Shown here piece after piece: positions 42,603 through 52,880 of a DNA stretch of 64,000 nucleotides (positions are counted from its first letter, which is position 1; every line of letters begins with the position of its first letter). The stretch is from NCBI GenBank assembly GCA_005656395.1, contig SRSI01000068.1:434001-498000 (forward strand), read 5' to 3'. This DNA comes from Strongyloides papillosus. Lineage: Eukaryota > Nematoda > Chromadorea > Rhabditida > Strongyloididae. Under the pieces are notes generated by a model. The model worked only from the letters and a program-made list of their open reading frames with translations, had not been told where the DNA came from and did not search any database. The translations under genes were made by a program, and so were the position numbers.

Positions 42603-43369
42603 ATGAAAGCAGAAGGGAAGTATATCCTTGGGACAGAGACATTTCAAAAGTTATTAATTCCATGGTCCGTAACATTATTTATTGTATATTTAGTATCGAT
42701 ACCAAAGTTTAAAGAATTTTTAAGAAATAGAGATGTAAATCGAAAAGCTATTAAGCAAATTATGTTATGCTATAATGCTTTTAATTTGATTATACATTCA
42801 TTTATCGTGATATTTTTGCTACCCGATTTCTTGTATCATTTTTTTAAGGGTATGTTTTATTATTAATTGTTTTATTCAATTTTCTTGCAGGTCCATATAG
42901 TATCGCTTGTAATGAAGGTGAATTGTATACAAATAGACATTCTAGGTGGTCAGTAGGAATGTTTACACTAAGTAAGTCATGGTTACTTTTTGATACATTT
43001 ATAACGATATCATTAAGTAAGGAATTAGACTACGGATCAATCATACATCATGGATTGGTGTTACTTCAAGTCGGGTTTACTTATAAAATTTCTGGCGCTT
43101 CAGCAAGATTACCAATAATGTTAAATTCATTGCTCGGTACTCTAACATACTTCTATTTTGTAGCTTTACATTTTGATATGAAAGTTAATCACTTAAGGAG
43201 ATACATAATCATGGGGCAAAGATGGCAGTTTATTATAGGTCTATTGTTTATTGGTATAGTAAAATCATGGAAAAATCGTGGCTATGATTGCGAGATATCA
43301 TATCTAGCCTTAGATTTTAATTTATTTATCTATATAACATTCCTGGTATTATCATTCCTAAAATCTTAA
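42603..43369 (+). CDS. ELO-family (fatty acid elongase-like) membrane protein with altered His motifs
   Basis: A multi-pass ER membrane protein of the ELOVL/ELO family (3-ketoacyl-CoA synthase of fatty-acid elongation). Exons 42603-42849 and 42891-43369 give 241 aa; the intron is 41 bp. Family features: a long first helix, the KSWLLFDTFITISLSKEL segment matching K-x-x-E/L-x-x-DT, and MGQRWQFIIGL matching the late Q-x-x-QF block. The catalytic HxxHH is SxxHH here (GSIIHH at about residue 130-135), and the usual N-x-x-H-x-x-MY-x-YY is N-S-L-L-G-T-L-T-YFYF, so two histidines are missing. The protein is also shorter than the usual 270-320. It may be inactive, regulatory or altered in specificity. 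The family call is by motif order. Confidence 0.7.
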
Positions 43370-43509
43370 TTATACACTTCCACTCGAGTACTAAATATTT
43401 TATTTCTCTAAGAAATTATGATCAAAATTAAAAATTCAAATAAATTAGTTATTTACACGATTCATTGATTAGTTCCATAATACAAAATACATATACATGA
43501 TAAAAAAAT

Positions 43510-45799
43510 TTAATCATCATTGTTATGGTTGGATGATTGCTTCTTCTTGAGTTTAAATGTTGTTGATGGAAGATCAGCAATATCTTCCATACCCTCAACA
43601 ACACATTTTATCTTCACTTCATGATCAGTAGTTAAATCCAATTTGGCTATACTTATAAACTTGTTCGCTCCTTTGAAAAGTCCAGCATACTTATTATCTA
43701 CATATACATCATATCCCTTAATAGAGTTAAGAATACACTGTTCATTTGTCCATTGAATTTCAATAACATCATTCTTTGCCTTTGTGACATCAGTAATGCG
43801 GACAACTGGATAAACTTTTGAAATAATACTTTTCAAGTCATCAATGCTTTTTTGTTGCTCATGAATCTTATCTTGAAGACATGTTATTGAAATTGCATGG
43901 GAATTTATAACTTCTTTATATTCCTCCAAACTTCCATGAAGATCTAGTCTTATTTTTTCATTTTCCTCCTTTAGTGACTTAATTTCATCATTCGCGGACT
44001 TTATTTGTTTCTCGAATTCCATTCTTGACCCCTTTATTGAACGCATTAAAGTTGAATATCTCTCTTTGTTATAAGTTTTGCGTTTTTTGCTAATTGGTAT
44101 CATTCTTAGTACACGCTTTTTAGAAGACGATTCCTTTGCAACTTCTTCTCGGGGTGTTACTTCCATAACATTCTCAACCTCAATAGGTGGTTCTTTTTGC
44201 TTATCACTAACTACTACAATATCAACTTTGGAACTTCTGATATTAATTTTGTCAATGTCAGCAATGATATGATACTTATCTTTTAATACTTCTCTTGCAC
44301 TAGCTTGTTTATGTAACTTTTTCGAGTCCTCAATCGATTCTTCAGATAAGGACTCAAGACTATGATATTGTAGTGATCCCACTTTTTCTGAACCATTTAA
44401 TCTATTAGTCGATGACAATTGGTTAGTTGACAAGACGGGACGTTCAGAATTAGATGATATCTCTTGAACCGTTCTTGCAGAATCTACATTAGATGACTGA
44501 GATACTGATCTAGTACCAGAATCAACACAATCATCTTCCGACTCCAACAATTCATGTGTAAGATCCAACTCATTTAGAGGTTCCACATTATCAAGACGCA
44601 AATTGTTGAGTTTAAAAGATGCATCTGCAACACCATTTATTACACTGTTATTTGGGTGTGATTTAGGCATATGACGAATATTAATTTTTGTTTGCGGAAT
44701 CCTACTATTGCGTGGTGATACATTTTCATCATTAAAAGAACTAACACTTGAATTACTGCGAAATGAATCGTAGATTTTTGAAAACTTTTCACCTGTCACT
44801 GATTTGAGAGACATCCTTCCTGAAGAGTTAGGAACATCAGATAAGGGACATTGTTCAGTTAGGAATTCACATAGAGCTGTATGACTTGTAACCTTAGGCT
44901 TGAATTTAATAAATATCCCATTCATAGTAAGGAATTCACCTTTCAATTTGTCTACATCATCAACTAAAAACCCATCCAATTCTGTTAGAGATCTTACTAA
45001 AGCAGCAAAATATGCCCGATAACAGAAAGCTCTACCATTGGTTTTGACACAGGGGTTGTTCTCGATCTTTAGTGAAAGCAACTCCATTCCTCGTATGTAC
45101 ATAAATTCAGTTATATCAGTAATAACATTACCAGAAATATCCAAGTGTTTTAGTGTTCCTGGTAAACTTTTGGAGATATCCAAAAGACATGAAAGTTGAT
45201 TGTTAGCCAAATTTAATGTGGTAAGTGATGAGAAATTGTTGATCAAAGGGATTGAAGTTATAAAGTTATTAGCAAAACTCAAATGCCGTAGTCTTGGTAA
45301 GTCATGAGACAACCTAACTTTAGTGATCTGATTGTAAGAGAGATCACACTCCTCCAGAAAATATAATTTGCAAAAAATCTCACTTTCCACCTGTTTTAAT
45401 CCATTATGTGATAAATCTAAGATTTTAATTGATCTCGCTAGAGGCTGCACAAAATAAAGATGTTGTACACAGTTATTCGAAGCATTCAACTATAATAAAA
45501 TTATCATATTAATGCGGTAAAAAATATACTAAAAATACCTCTTCAAGATCAAAAAAATATTTAAATCCACTTGCTGTATGGAAAGCATTATTGCTTATAT
45601 CAAGTTTGCGTAGATTCTTGTATTTATCTTTGAATTTTAAATTGATTCTGGAGATTCCAAGACCTGATAAATTTAGAGATCCGCCATCAATTATAGGTTC
45701 CTCCATGTTCATTTGATTATGAGAAGGAGATGTGGGTGTGTTGCATGTTTGGTCCATAAGATTCAGACGGGCTTTTGTGGAATTGTTTTCAGTAGCCAT
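43510..45799 (-). CDS. CEP97-like leucine-rich repeat / coiled-coil protein
   Basis: Exons 45539-45799 and 43510-45489 give 746 aa; the intron is 49 bp, phase 0. The N-terminus contains about six or seven SDS22-type leucine-rich repeats (for example IKILDLSHNGL, LTTLNLANNQLS, LKHLDISGNVIT). An LRR cap follows with IENNPCV, LTELDGFLVDD and LTEQCPLSD, arranged as in vertebrate CEP97 (the centriole-capping partner of CP110). Then comes a Ser-rich disordered stretch, a coiled coil (about residues 540-640) and a C-terminal fibronectin-III-like segment (VIEIQWTNEQC, KGYDVYVDNKY). No IQ motif was seen. A centrosomal or cilium-related role is inferred from the LRR cap only; other SDS22-type LRR families are the alternative. 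Confidence 0.7.
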
Positions 45800-45859
45800 G
45801 ATTAATTAAATTTTGTGAGAAGCAGGGAAAATTAACCTATTCAATATGTGAGGACAAAG

Positions 45860-46260
45860 TAATTCCCTCTCAAATCCCACCTGTTAGATTGGAGTAGTGT
45901 TCACTCTCTGGAAATTTCTTTATATCCAACTCAATGTAGATATCAGAGAGGATTAGAACTTATTGTCAGCGATTTACGACAATGTCGATGTCACGCTTCT
46001 TATCGTACGTTCGTTATAGAGATTTACCAAACAAATTGTTAGTTCCAGGTTATCGAAAGATAGAAATATCTACAATATAGCAATGGATGATAGTACTGTG
46101 AAACGATGATTTTATGGTTGCAGAAAAACTTTTTGCAACTATAGTGTTGATTAATTTTTTCACTCGAACAAGCTGCAGCTTCCCAAAAAGTTCCTTAAAA
46201 GAGAGAAACTGATGATAAGGTGTACTCGAATGTTTTTCTTCGAACAATGCCTATTGTTCA
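45860..46260 (+). ncRNA. Candidate structured non-coding RNA
   Basis: An ORF-poor, GC-elevated island with many short hairpins: CTC/GAG plus AATC/GATT (45869-45894); CTCTCTG with ATATC/GATAT and CAGAGAG (45904-45950); CGAC/GTCG (45977-45987); TATC-GAAA-GATA with a GNRA-type loop (46051-46062); GTTGC/GCAAC (46117-46139); palindrome AAGCTGCAGCTT (46170-46181); GAACAAT/ATTGTTC (46242-46259). A GGAAATTTC and a CAGAGAG resemble RNase P/MRP conserved regions I and IV, and ATTTACCA (46022-46029) could pair with TGGAAAT as a P4 helix. Identity and strand are inferences. Alternatives are divergent promoter DNA or an unrecognised 5' exon. Confidence 0.35.
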
Positions 46261-46653
46261 ATAATGATAAATCATTTTAAAAAATGGTGATTGTATGCCT
46301 CCATATGACTAGTTTGTCTATCAAGTAATTTAGAAGATTTCTATCGGAAGCAATTTTTTCTGGTATATTTGTTGTTATATTACAACTGATAGCCTTTAAA
46401 ATTATTTTTAGAATCTTTTATCTATGAATGAGATCTACTAATGGCAATATCATTAAATTAGCTCTAGTAAACAAGTAAAAGTAATATTAAAAGATCATAT
46501 TTGAAGGCCATTAGTATTCGGTAATCATATGAAATAAAGAAAAATAACTGGTTTTCAATATATTATTATCATAACATTTAATCAAGCCTTTCATATAATA
46601 AATTTTTAACTTAATCTAAATTTTGAGAATTAAAAGCTATTATTGAATATATT

Positions 46654-47044
46654 ATGTTTAGTAAAATCTTAATACTAAGTTTCTTTTTTTTAAATCCCGA
46701 TTTAAATAGTTGCCAAACTGGTGAAGATCAAGAATTTGATCCTTATGTTTTTAAGAATGCCAGAGTACCATATAAGAACGTATGTTATTAATGTTTGTTA
46801 TAGCTAATATACATTTTTTTAGAATAAATATGCAGAAGATTGGCTAAATTCAGATGTAGCTTATCTGCAAAGCCCACTTTTAGCTGCAGGAAAGCCATCA
46901 AAGTTCCATACACCTGTAAATCTACCTACAATTGCTCCATATATTGTAAAATGGTCTAATCTTAATGATGTAAAAGTAAACGAAGAAAACACATGGAACT
47001 TCGAAAAAAGAATAGATAGGAAAATTTGGTGGCCAAATAAATAA
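46654..47044 (+). CDS. Small secreted protein, hypothetical (two exons)
   Basis: Two exons, 46654-46779 and 46823-47044, separated by a 43 bp intron (GTATGT...TTTTTTTAG, phase 0), give 115 aa. Residues 1-20 (MFSKILILSFFFLNPDLNSC) look like a signal peptide. The mature part is rich in Asn, Lys and Trp and ends KIWWPNK. It contains repeated short proline motifs and one or no cysteine after cleavage. I do not recognise the family. Good splice sites, in-frame joining and a signal peptide support a real gene, although each exon is too short to stand out alone. It precedes the tandem hairpin array. Confidence 0.6.
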
Positions 47045-47497
47045 AGAAAAAATTTAATCTTTTAACAAATACATATTTAACATTAAAAATACAATGTATA
47101 GCAACCTGCCATCTAAATTTGTAGAAATTTTAAAATGATTATTATGCCTTAAAAATTTACAAGTATATGTAATTTAACATGGGGAATCTATTTTTAAAAT
47201 TATATTTTAAAAAAGTTGTTTGTAAACACCTAAAAAATGAAGTAAACAAAATTTTCTTCTTAGGATAAAAGTTACAGTGACAAAATTCCAAGTAATCTTT
47301 ACGTTAGTTATTTATTTGTTTACTATTACAGTATTTATACAAATATACAAAAAAATATGAGTTAATTACAACTTTTTAATAGAAAATAAACAATGAAGAA
47401 GATTATTACAGAAATAAAATTGAAAAAAAAGCATTTAAACATGAAATGATATTTCTATTAAACTAAACTTGATTGTGGTTAAATTATAATTTTTTTT
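47045..47497. other. AT-rich spacer before the tandem array
   Basis: The 3' flank of the small secreted gene followed by A/T-rich sequence. No gene or structured element is seen before the first array unit at 47498. Confidence 0.5.
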
Positions 47498-48665
47498 GAA
47501 GCCTGTGCTTGAGTTACAGAAATGGTTAGGGTGTCATTTTGTAGCCAAGGGTTTGTTCTACAAACGCATGGGACAGATTTTTGAAATATTACTTTTTAGT
47601 GAAATTATTCAAAATTAAAATAAATTTTTAAAAATTTCCTATACTTGAATAAAAATCTTTAGGAATATTTATTGAAGCCTGTGCTTGAGCTACAGAAATG
47701 GTTAGGGTGTCATTTTGTAGCCAACAGTTTGTTCTACAAACGCATGGGACAGATTTTCAAAATATTACTTTTTAAGGAAATTATTCAAAATTAAAATAAA
47801 TTTTTAAAAATTTTCTATACTTGAATAAAAATCTTTAGGAATATTTATTGAAGCCTGTGCTTGAGCTACAGAAATGGTTAGGGTGTCATTTTGTAGCCAA
47901 GGGTTTGGTCTACAAACGAATGGGACAGATTTTTTAAATATTGTTTTATTGTGGAATTATTTAAATTTAAAAATTAATAATAAGTTTTTAAAAAATTTTC
48001 CCATACCTGAATAAAAATCTTTAGGAATATTTATTGAAGCCTGTGCTTAAGCTACAGAAATGGTTAAGGTGTCATTTTGTAGCCAAGAGTTTGTTCTACA
48101 AACGCATGGGACAGATTTTCGAAATATTACTTTTTAGTAAAATTATTCAAAATTAAAATAAATTTTTAAAAATTTTCTATACTTGAATGAAAATCTTTAG
48201 GAATATTTATTGGAGCCTGTACTTAAGATACAGAGATGTTTATAGTCTCGTTTTGTAGCCAACAGTTTGTTCTACAAACGCATGGGACAGATTTTTTAAA
48301 TTTTGTTTTATTGTGGATTTATATAAATTTAAAAATTTTAAAATAATTTTCAAAAAATTTTTCCATACCTGAATGAAAATCTTTAGAAATATTTATTGGA
48401 GCTTGTACTTTAGATATAGAGATGGTTATAGTCTCGTTTTGTAGCCAAGAGTTTGTTCTACAAACGCATGGGACAGATTTTTTAAATTTTGTTTTATTGT
48501 CTAAAAATTAATATTTTTAATAATTTTTTTCATATTTTATTGAAGTTGACTAAAATAATTTAATAATATTTATTGAAGTGTGTATATAAGTTACAGAAAT
48601 GGTTGATATCTCATTTTGTAGCCACGAATTTGTTCTACAAACGCATGGAACAGATTCTTGAAATT
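47498..48665 (+). repeat. Seven-unit tandem array with conserved hairpin core
   Basis: Units start at about 47498, 47674, 47850, 48036, 48212, 48398 and 48575, with spacings of 176, 176, 186, 176, 186 and 177. Each has a core of about 85 bases (GAAGCCTGTGC... to ATGGGACAGATTTT) and an A/T-rich linker. Hairpin I is CTGTG...TACAG. Its fifth pair is G-T in units 1-4 and A-T in units 5-7, and unit 6 keeps two other pairs as wobbles. Hairpin II, TTTGTAG...CTACAAA, is invariant in all units while its loop varies. Six of seven cores end in a run of four to six T, as a Pol III terminator would. A family of small RNA genes or a satellite under structural constraint are the main readings. Confidence 0.85.
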
Positions 48666-48913
48666 TTAGTTTTTAAGAAAGATCTAGGTTAATTGATTAT
48701 CAACAAAAAAAAATTTTTTTGAATTTTTAACAAATTTATATATCAATAGATTCAAAATTTTACGCTGATTATGAATATGTTATTTGTTTATCATTATTGT
48801 TATTTATTAAAATGTTATTTATCATTAAAAAAGTAAACACTTTTCAACAACTTTTTATCATTGGAATAATGTTTTTTTAAAAACATTAAGGATGACAGGT
48901 TGCTAACAATGTA

Positions 48914-51900
48914 TTAATAGTTCTCATCATAAAATTCATCCCTGTGATGGTTACCATATTGATCATTATTTTGATTGAATTTTTTCTTCATTCTTGCTAA
49001 CACATCCCATATTATCCATGCAAATGATTTCATATTAACATCAATATTTTCTTGATTGGTATATGCCATGGTATACCACATTCTTGCTTTAGCACTCATA
49101 ACTTTAGAAATTGCAACATCTTCTGGAAGGCAATTTTTGCTTAACTTATATATTTCATTACCAAAATCAGAGAAAAATTGTTCTCTCATTAACGAAACAA
49201 TATGCTTATATCTGATGTCGACAATTTTTTCAGAATGATAAAAAGTAAAGTCCATTTTTTCCATATCAGATATTCTATTTAACGTTGTGACACTGTTTGA
49301 AACTATGGAGGCTTCATCATCAATGCCATATTCTGTCATTAACATTTGCATCCTAAAAACGTATTCTTTGTATGAATTGTTAACTTTTTCATAAATATTA
49401 GGATACTTAAGCGTATCGACTATCTTCATTTTAAATACCTCATCTAAAACGATTGGATTTGTGTTTTCATTGGTACTTTGATATAATGTTGAGAAATTAT
49501 TAAAAGCAACAACTTTTCTATAAATTATACCTATTAACCTTTTACTTTCATACGAAATTTTATTTGATTTTGGTTGCAAAAAATCCGGTACACATTCACT
49601 TTTTTCATCTCTTTGAAGTTGTTGTGTTGAGATACCAGTTTTACAGAAATCAACTGCTATTGAACATTTTTTGGCAAGATCAATACAAATTGGACTAAAA
49701 ATACCATTAAGATCAGCATGAATAAGATGAGCGTTCGATAATACACCAAGATGATCGTGTTTTATAAAATTAAGGAAAAAGTTTGCCATTGCTATATCAC
49801 TTATTTCTTCTTTATATATAGTAGGAGCTGGGGATTCATATGATGAAGCAGGTTCATTGTTACGAAAGAAAAGATTTTTATCAAAAATCACTACATACTC
49901 ATCACCATCCAAGTCACTACCAGCCATCTCATCAACATGTGGACGCCATCCATATTTAGGGAAAACAATTACATCAACGAGATGTTTTAATGCAGGAGCA
50001 TATATTGCTTCAAGAATACGAACATCTCCTGGTGATCTACAGGGGTGTTTAGTTACCATAACTTTACCTTGATGAAGTATAACATTTTTACTTGGTTCAA
50101 AATAGTTTTGAGAATATTGAATAAATACTTGTCCGGGCATTAGTGTTCCAGTTTCATCCATTACTCCATACATTGTTCTTGCACAATTCTTAGGAAAATC
50201 AAGTTTTAATTTCATTAAACTTTGAGTAGAAACTCTAATGATACTTCTTATAATTTCCCGGAAAAATGGTTCTGTAGTTAAATCGATACCACATTCATGT
50301 ATTATACTATAATTAATATGTGAATTACATCTATCCATAGCAATTTTTGCTGCTTCATCAGAAAAAAATAATGAGGAAAAAAGACTACGTATTTCATTCA
50401 TAAAATAGTATATTAATGATTTAGATATTAATGATCCTCTTCTTATACATTGTTTATATCCAACTTGGTCAAGAATAACAATAAGTTGTCTATTGAAACA
50501 AGCAATAGCTGGCATTGAATATTTAACCACTTCCAAAAAAGATTCGGCACCACTATCAGAAATGTCAAATTTTAATTGACTTTTTCTAAATGCAATAGAG
50601 TATGTTTCACCATTACTACCAATCGTATTATCAACTGATAATATGCCTTTAAAACCTTTAAATCTTATTTGAAAGACAGATGGAACATGATCAAGTTTTA
50701 ATATTGCAGCCAATGCTCCAGCCATCTTTGTTGATAAAATTCCACATCCATCACTAAAACAGAATCTAGAACCATCATTATTGTATCCACCATAGACATC
50801 ATCAATAATAATATAATCATTTTCTTTTAAACAGATAGCCGGTTGTGTTTGTGTGAAACATTGTCCCATTCTAGCCATCATTTTTGGTAGTGAAGAACAT
50901 TTTGTAAAATCTCCCATCCATTTTCTGATATCGGTAATTGTGTAAAGTTTACTTTCACCAGTAACTGAATTTACAATCTCGGTATCTTTAAAAAAGTATG
51001 CTCCATGGTCGCGCATTTGTGAATTTGACCAACCAAGAAAATTATATTTAACTCCAGCTATATTGATTCCATTTAATAATGGATTAATAATAAAATTAGA
51101 TATTAAATTCTTATCGTCTTCATCAGTACGTGTTCTGTAGAAACCTCGTATATGAATTCGACCACCATCATCATCTCTAAAAACTACCCTTATACATGAA
51201 TTTTCACCAAATTTTCTCACTACTCTGTTAGTCATCATAACTTCTGGTGGAAGGAGAACTGCTCTACATGGTGTAATCAAAACTTTCCTTATATATAAAC
51301 AATTTTTAGGAATAGTTGTGAAGAATGATTTATTGTTTTTCTTATTTTCATCATACATTGTTAATTTTGTTCCTTGAGAGAAAAGTGCTTCAAATGTTTT
51401 TATGATATCTAATTCACCATAGATATCAATGTATGATAGTAGGCGATTCAAAGCAAATTCTGTTACATGTTGAGAAACATCCATTTTTTGAAGAACTTTA
51501 AGATAAAATAATGGTACTCCAGATTCATTTAATTTAAATAATTGGTCAGTTATATAAAAATTTCTACAATTTAATGCTTCTAGACAATAATTTATTGCAA
51601 AATTTTTTGTTACTGGTGGTTTCATTAATGCCACATGTTTCATAAAAAATTTTTCCATTTTCCTATTAACAATTGAAACACCATAGTCCTTGAACAGTGT
51701 AAATACCATTTCAGTTAGTATACTACTATAAAAACTATCTTCACCTTCTTTAACATATATTCCTCTTTTGTATGAATTAACATTACTCAATGCATTATCT
51801 TTTGGTACAGATATGGCAATAGTATTGCTTTTAGCTATAATATCAGGAGTGATACCTGAGCATTTCTCTGTTGACTCCCAACTAAAACATCTTCTCCAAT

Positions 51901-52474
51901 GTCTACATAATTCTGTATTCATTATTTTTATTGTACTTGAAGCATTTGGGATTGCTTTCCAAAATAATAAAGGACGTTTTATTTGAAAATAAATAACTGT
52001 TTGTTTACCATTCTTGTCATTTAAGTCAACGAAAATTTTACTAACATTCTTGTAAAGAATATATGTACGGTATCCTTGAAAATTTAACTTTGACGTATTA
52101 GGAAGTGTTGGAATACAAAAATCTAATCTTAATGATGATTTTTTGTTGTTAATATGGATGTAGGATAACAATTGATGATTTCCTATAATAAAAATTTTTG
52201 TATGTCTAAAATTTATCTTCTTACCTGCTGCATAGTTACATGTTGTTTCAAGATGATGAAGTTCTGTTGAACTGTAGGTATTTAGTCCAGAAAAGTATTG
52301 TGAGCGGCAGGCGAAGGTATTTCCAACAACGATACTCCCTAAACCAAACCAAAAAGTTTGTATACATTGGTTTTCGTCGTTTTTGTTTATGTAAGATGCC
52401 TTCTTTTTGGAGCAATTTTCTTTCAGAACTTTTCTTGGTTTTTTAAGCTGTCTAGCAACTTTTTTAGGTGGCAT
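48914..52474 (-). CDS. Cellular RNA-dependent RNA polymerase (EGO-1/RRF-like)
   Basis: An intronless 1186-residue frame. Eukaryotic RdRPs copy target mRNA into secondary siRNAs in RNA interference. Diagnostic blocks in order: FSDGCGILS, RFKGFKGILSVD, PCRSPGDVRILEA and GWRPHVDEMAGSDLDGDEYVV. The last holds the metal-binding DxDGD at about residues 852-858, so the catalytic centre is intact. The N-terminus is short and very basic (MPPKKVARQLKKPRK). C. elegans EGO-1/RRF-1 are about 1600 aa, so this protein lacks roughly the first 400 residues or starts in an unseen exon. Only about 400 bp separate it from the symplekin gene, which lies upstream on the same strand. The lack of introns in 3.5 kb is notable beside its intron-bearing neighbours. 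Confidence 0.93.
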   Translation of the reverse strand: MPPKKVARQLKKPRKVLKENCSKKKASYINKNDENQCIQTFWFGLGSIVVGNTFACRSQYFSGLNTYSSTELHHLETTCNYAAGKKINFRHTKIFIIGNHQLLSYIHINNKKSSLRLDFCIPTLPNTSKLNFQGYRTYILYKNVSKIFVDLNDKNGKQTVIYFQIKRPLLFWKAIPNASSTIKIMNTELCRHWRRCFSWESTEKCSGITPDIIAKSNTIAISVPKDNALSNVNSYKRGIYVKEGEDSFYSSILTEMVFTLFKDYGVSIVNRKMEKFFMKHVALMKPPVTKNFAINYCLEALNCRNFYITDQLFKLNESGVPLFYLKVLQKMDVSQHVTEFALNRLLSYIDIYGELDIIKTFEALFSQGTKLTMYDENKKNNKSFFTTIPKNCLYIRKVLITPCRAVLLPPEVMMTNRVVRKFGENSCIRVVFRDDDGGRIHIRGFYRTRTDEDDKNLISNFIINPLLNGINIAGVKYNFLGWSNSQMRDHGAYFFKDTEIVNSVTGESKLYTITDIRKWMGDFTKCSSLPKMMARMGQCFTQTQPAICLKENDYIIIDDVYGGYNNDGSRFCFSDGCGILSTKMAGALAAILKLDHVPSVFQIRFKGFKGILSVDNTIGSNGETYSIAFRKSQLKFDISDSGAESFLEVVKYSMPAIACFNRQLIVILDQVGYKQCIRRGSLISKSLIYYFMNEIRSLFSSLFFSDEAAKIAMDRCNSHINYSIIHECGIDLTTEPFFREIIRSIIRVSTQSLMKLKLDFPKNCARTMYGVMDETGTLMPGQVFIQYSQNYFEPSKNVILHQGKVMVTKHPCRSPGDVRILEAIYAPALKHLVDVIVFPKYGWRPHVDEMAGSDLDGDEYVVIFDKNLFFRNNEPASSYESPAPTIYKEEISDIAMANFFLNFIKHDHLGVLSNAHLIHADLNGIFSPICIDLAKKCSIAVDFCKTGISTQQLQRDEKSECVPDFLQPKSNKISYESKRLIGIIYRKVVAFNNFSTLYQSTNENTNPIVLDEVFKMKIVDTLKYPNIYEKVNNSYKEYVFRMQMLMTEYGIDDEASIVSNSVTTLNRISDMEKMDFTFYHSEKIVDIRYKHIVSLMREQFFSDFGNEIYKLSKNCLPEDVAISKVMSAKARMWYTMAYTNQENIDVNMKSFAWIIWDVLARMKKKFNQNNDQYGNHHRDEFYDENY

Positions 52475-52880
52475 AATAATTTGAATTATGAAATAATTTG
52501 TAATGAATTATATCTTGGTTTTATTAGTAGTTAATATTTTTTGAATATAAGATATTTAATCACCATTATATTAACGTTTTATTAATTGATGTAGAGAGTG
52601 GTATCATATAAAAAAATGTTTTACTTTAGTATTTTGTTGAAAAAAGACAAAAATTTATTTAATGTATCGATAAAATTTAGAAAATTTGAATATAATTAAG
52701 GAAAATAATATTGTTCATATGTGTACTGCATTGAAAAATTCACTTGTCTTCCAAATTTATGATATTTTCATAATGATTATAAAAAAAACTGAATATATTT
52801 TATATTTAGTAGAATAATAATACAATTTTTTGAATAAAAAAGTTAACTATAAACATGACAGAAAAAATTAAATAAAAAAA
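52475..52880. other. Spacer between symplekin and RdRP genes
   Basis: A/T-rich spacer between co-directional minus-strand genes. It holds the symplekin 3' end and the RdRP promoter or trans-splice region; no other element is seen. Confidence 0.5.

Noticed and set aside
46050..46247. 65-codon minus frame over the hairpin island
   Set aside because: It overlaps several hairpins, has no splice or signal-peptide support and no recognisable composition; it is likely a chance frame in GC-richer DNA.
47498..48665. CRISPR-like reading of the repeat array
   Set aside because: The sequences between cores are related to each other rather than unique spacers, the units are far too long, and the surrounding genes are eukaryotic.
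47498..48665. tRNA or tRNA-derived SINE in each array unit
   Set aside because: The core length (~71-85 nt) and a GTTTG/CAAAC stem near the 3' end are suggestive, but no proper A box, anticodon arm or B box is present and the closing stem is not kept in all units.
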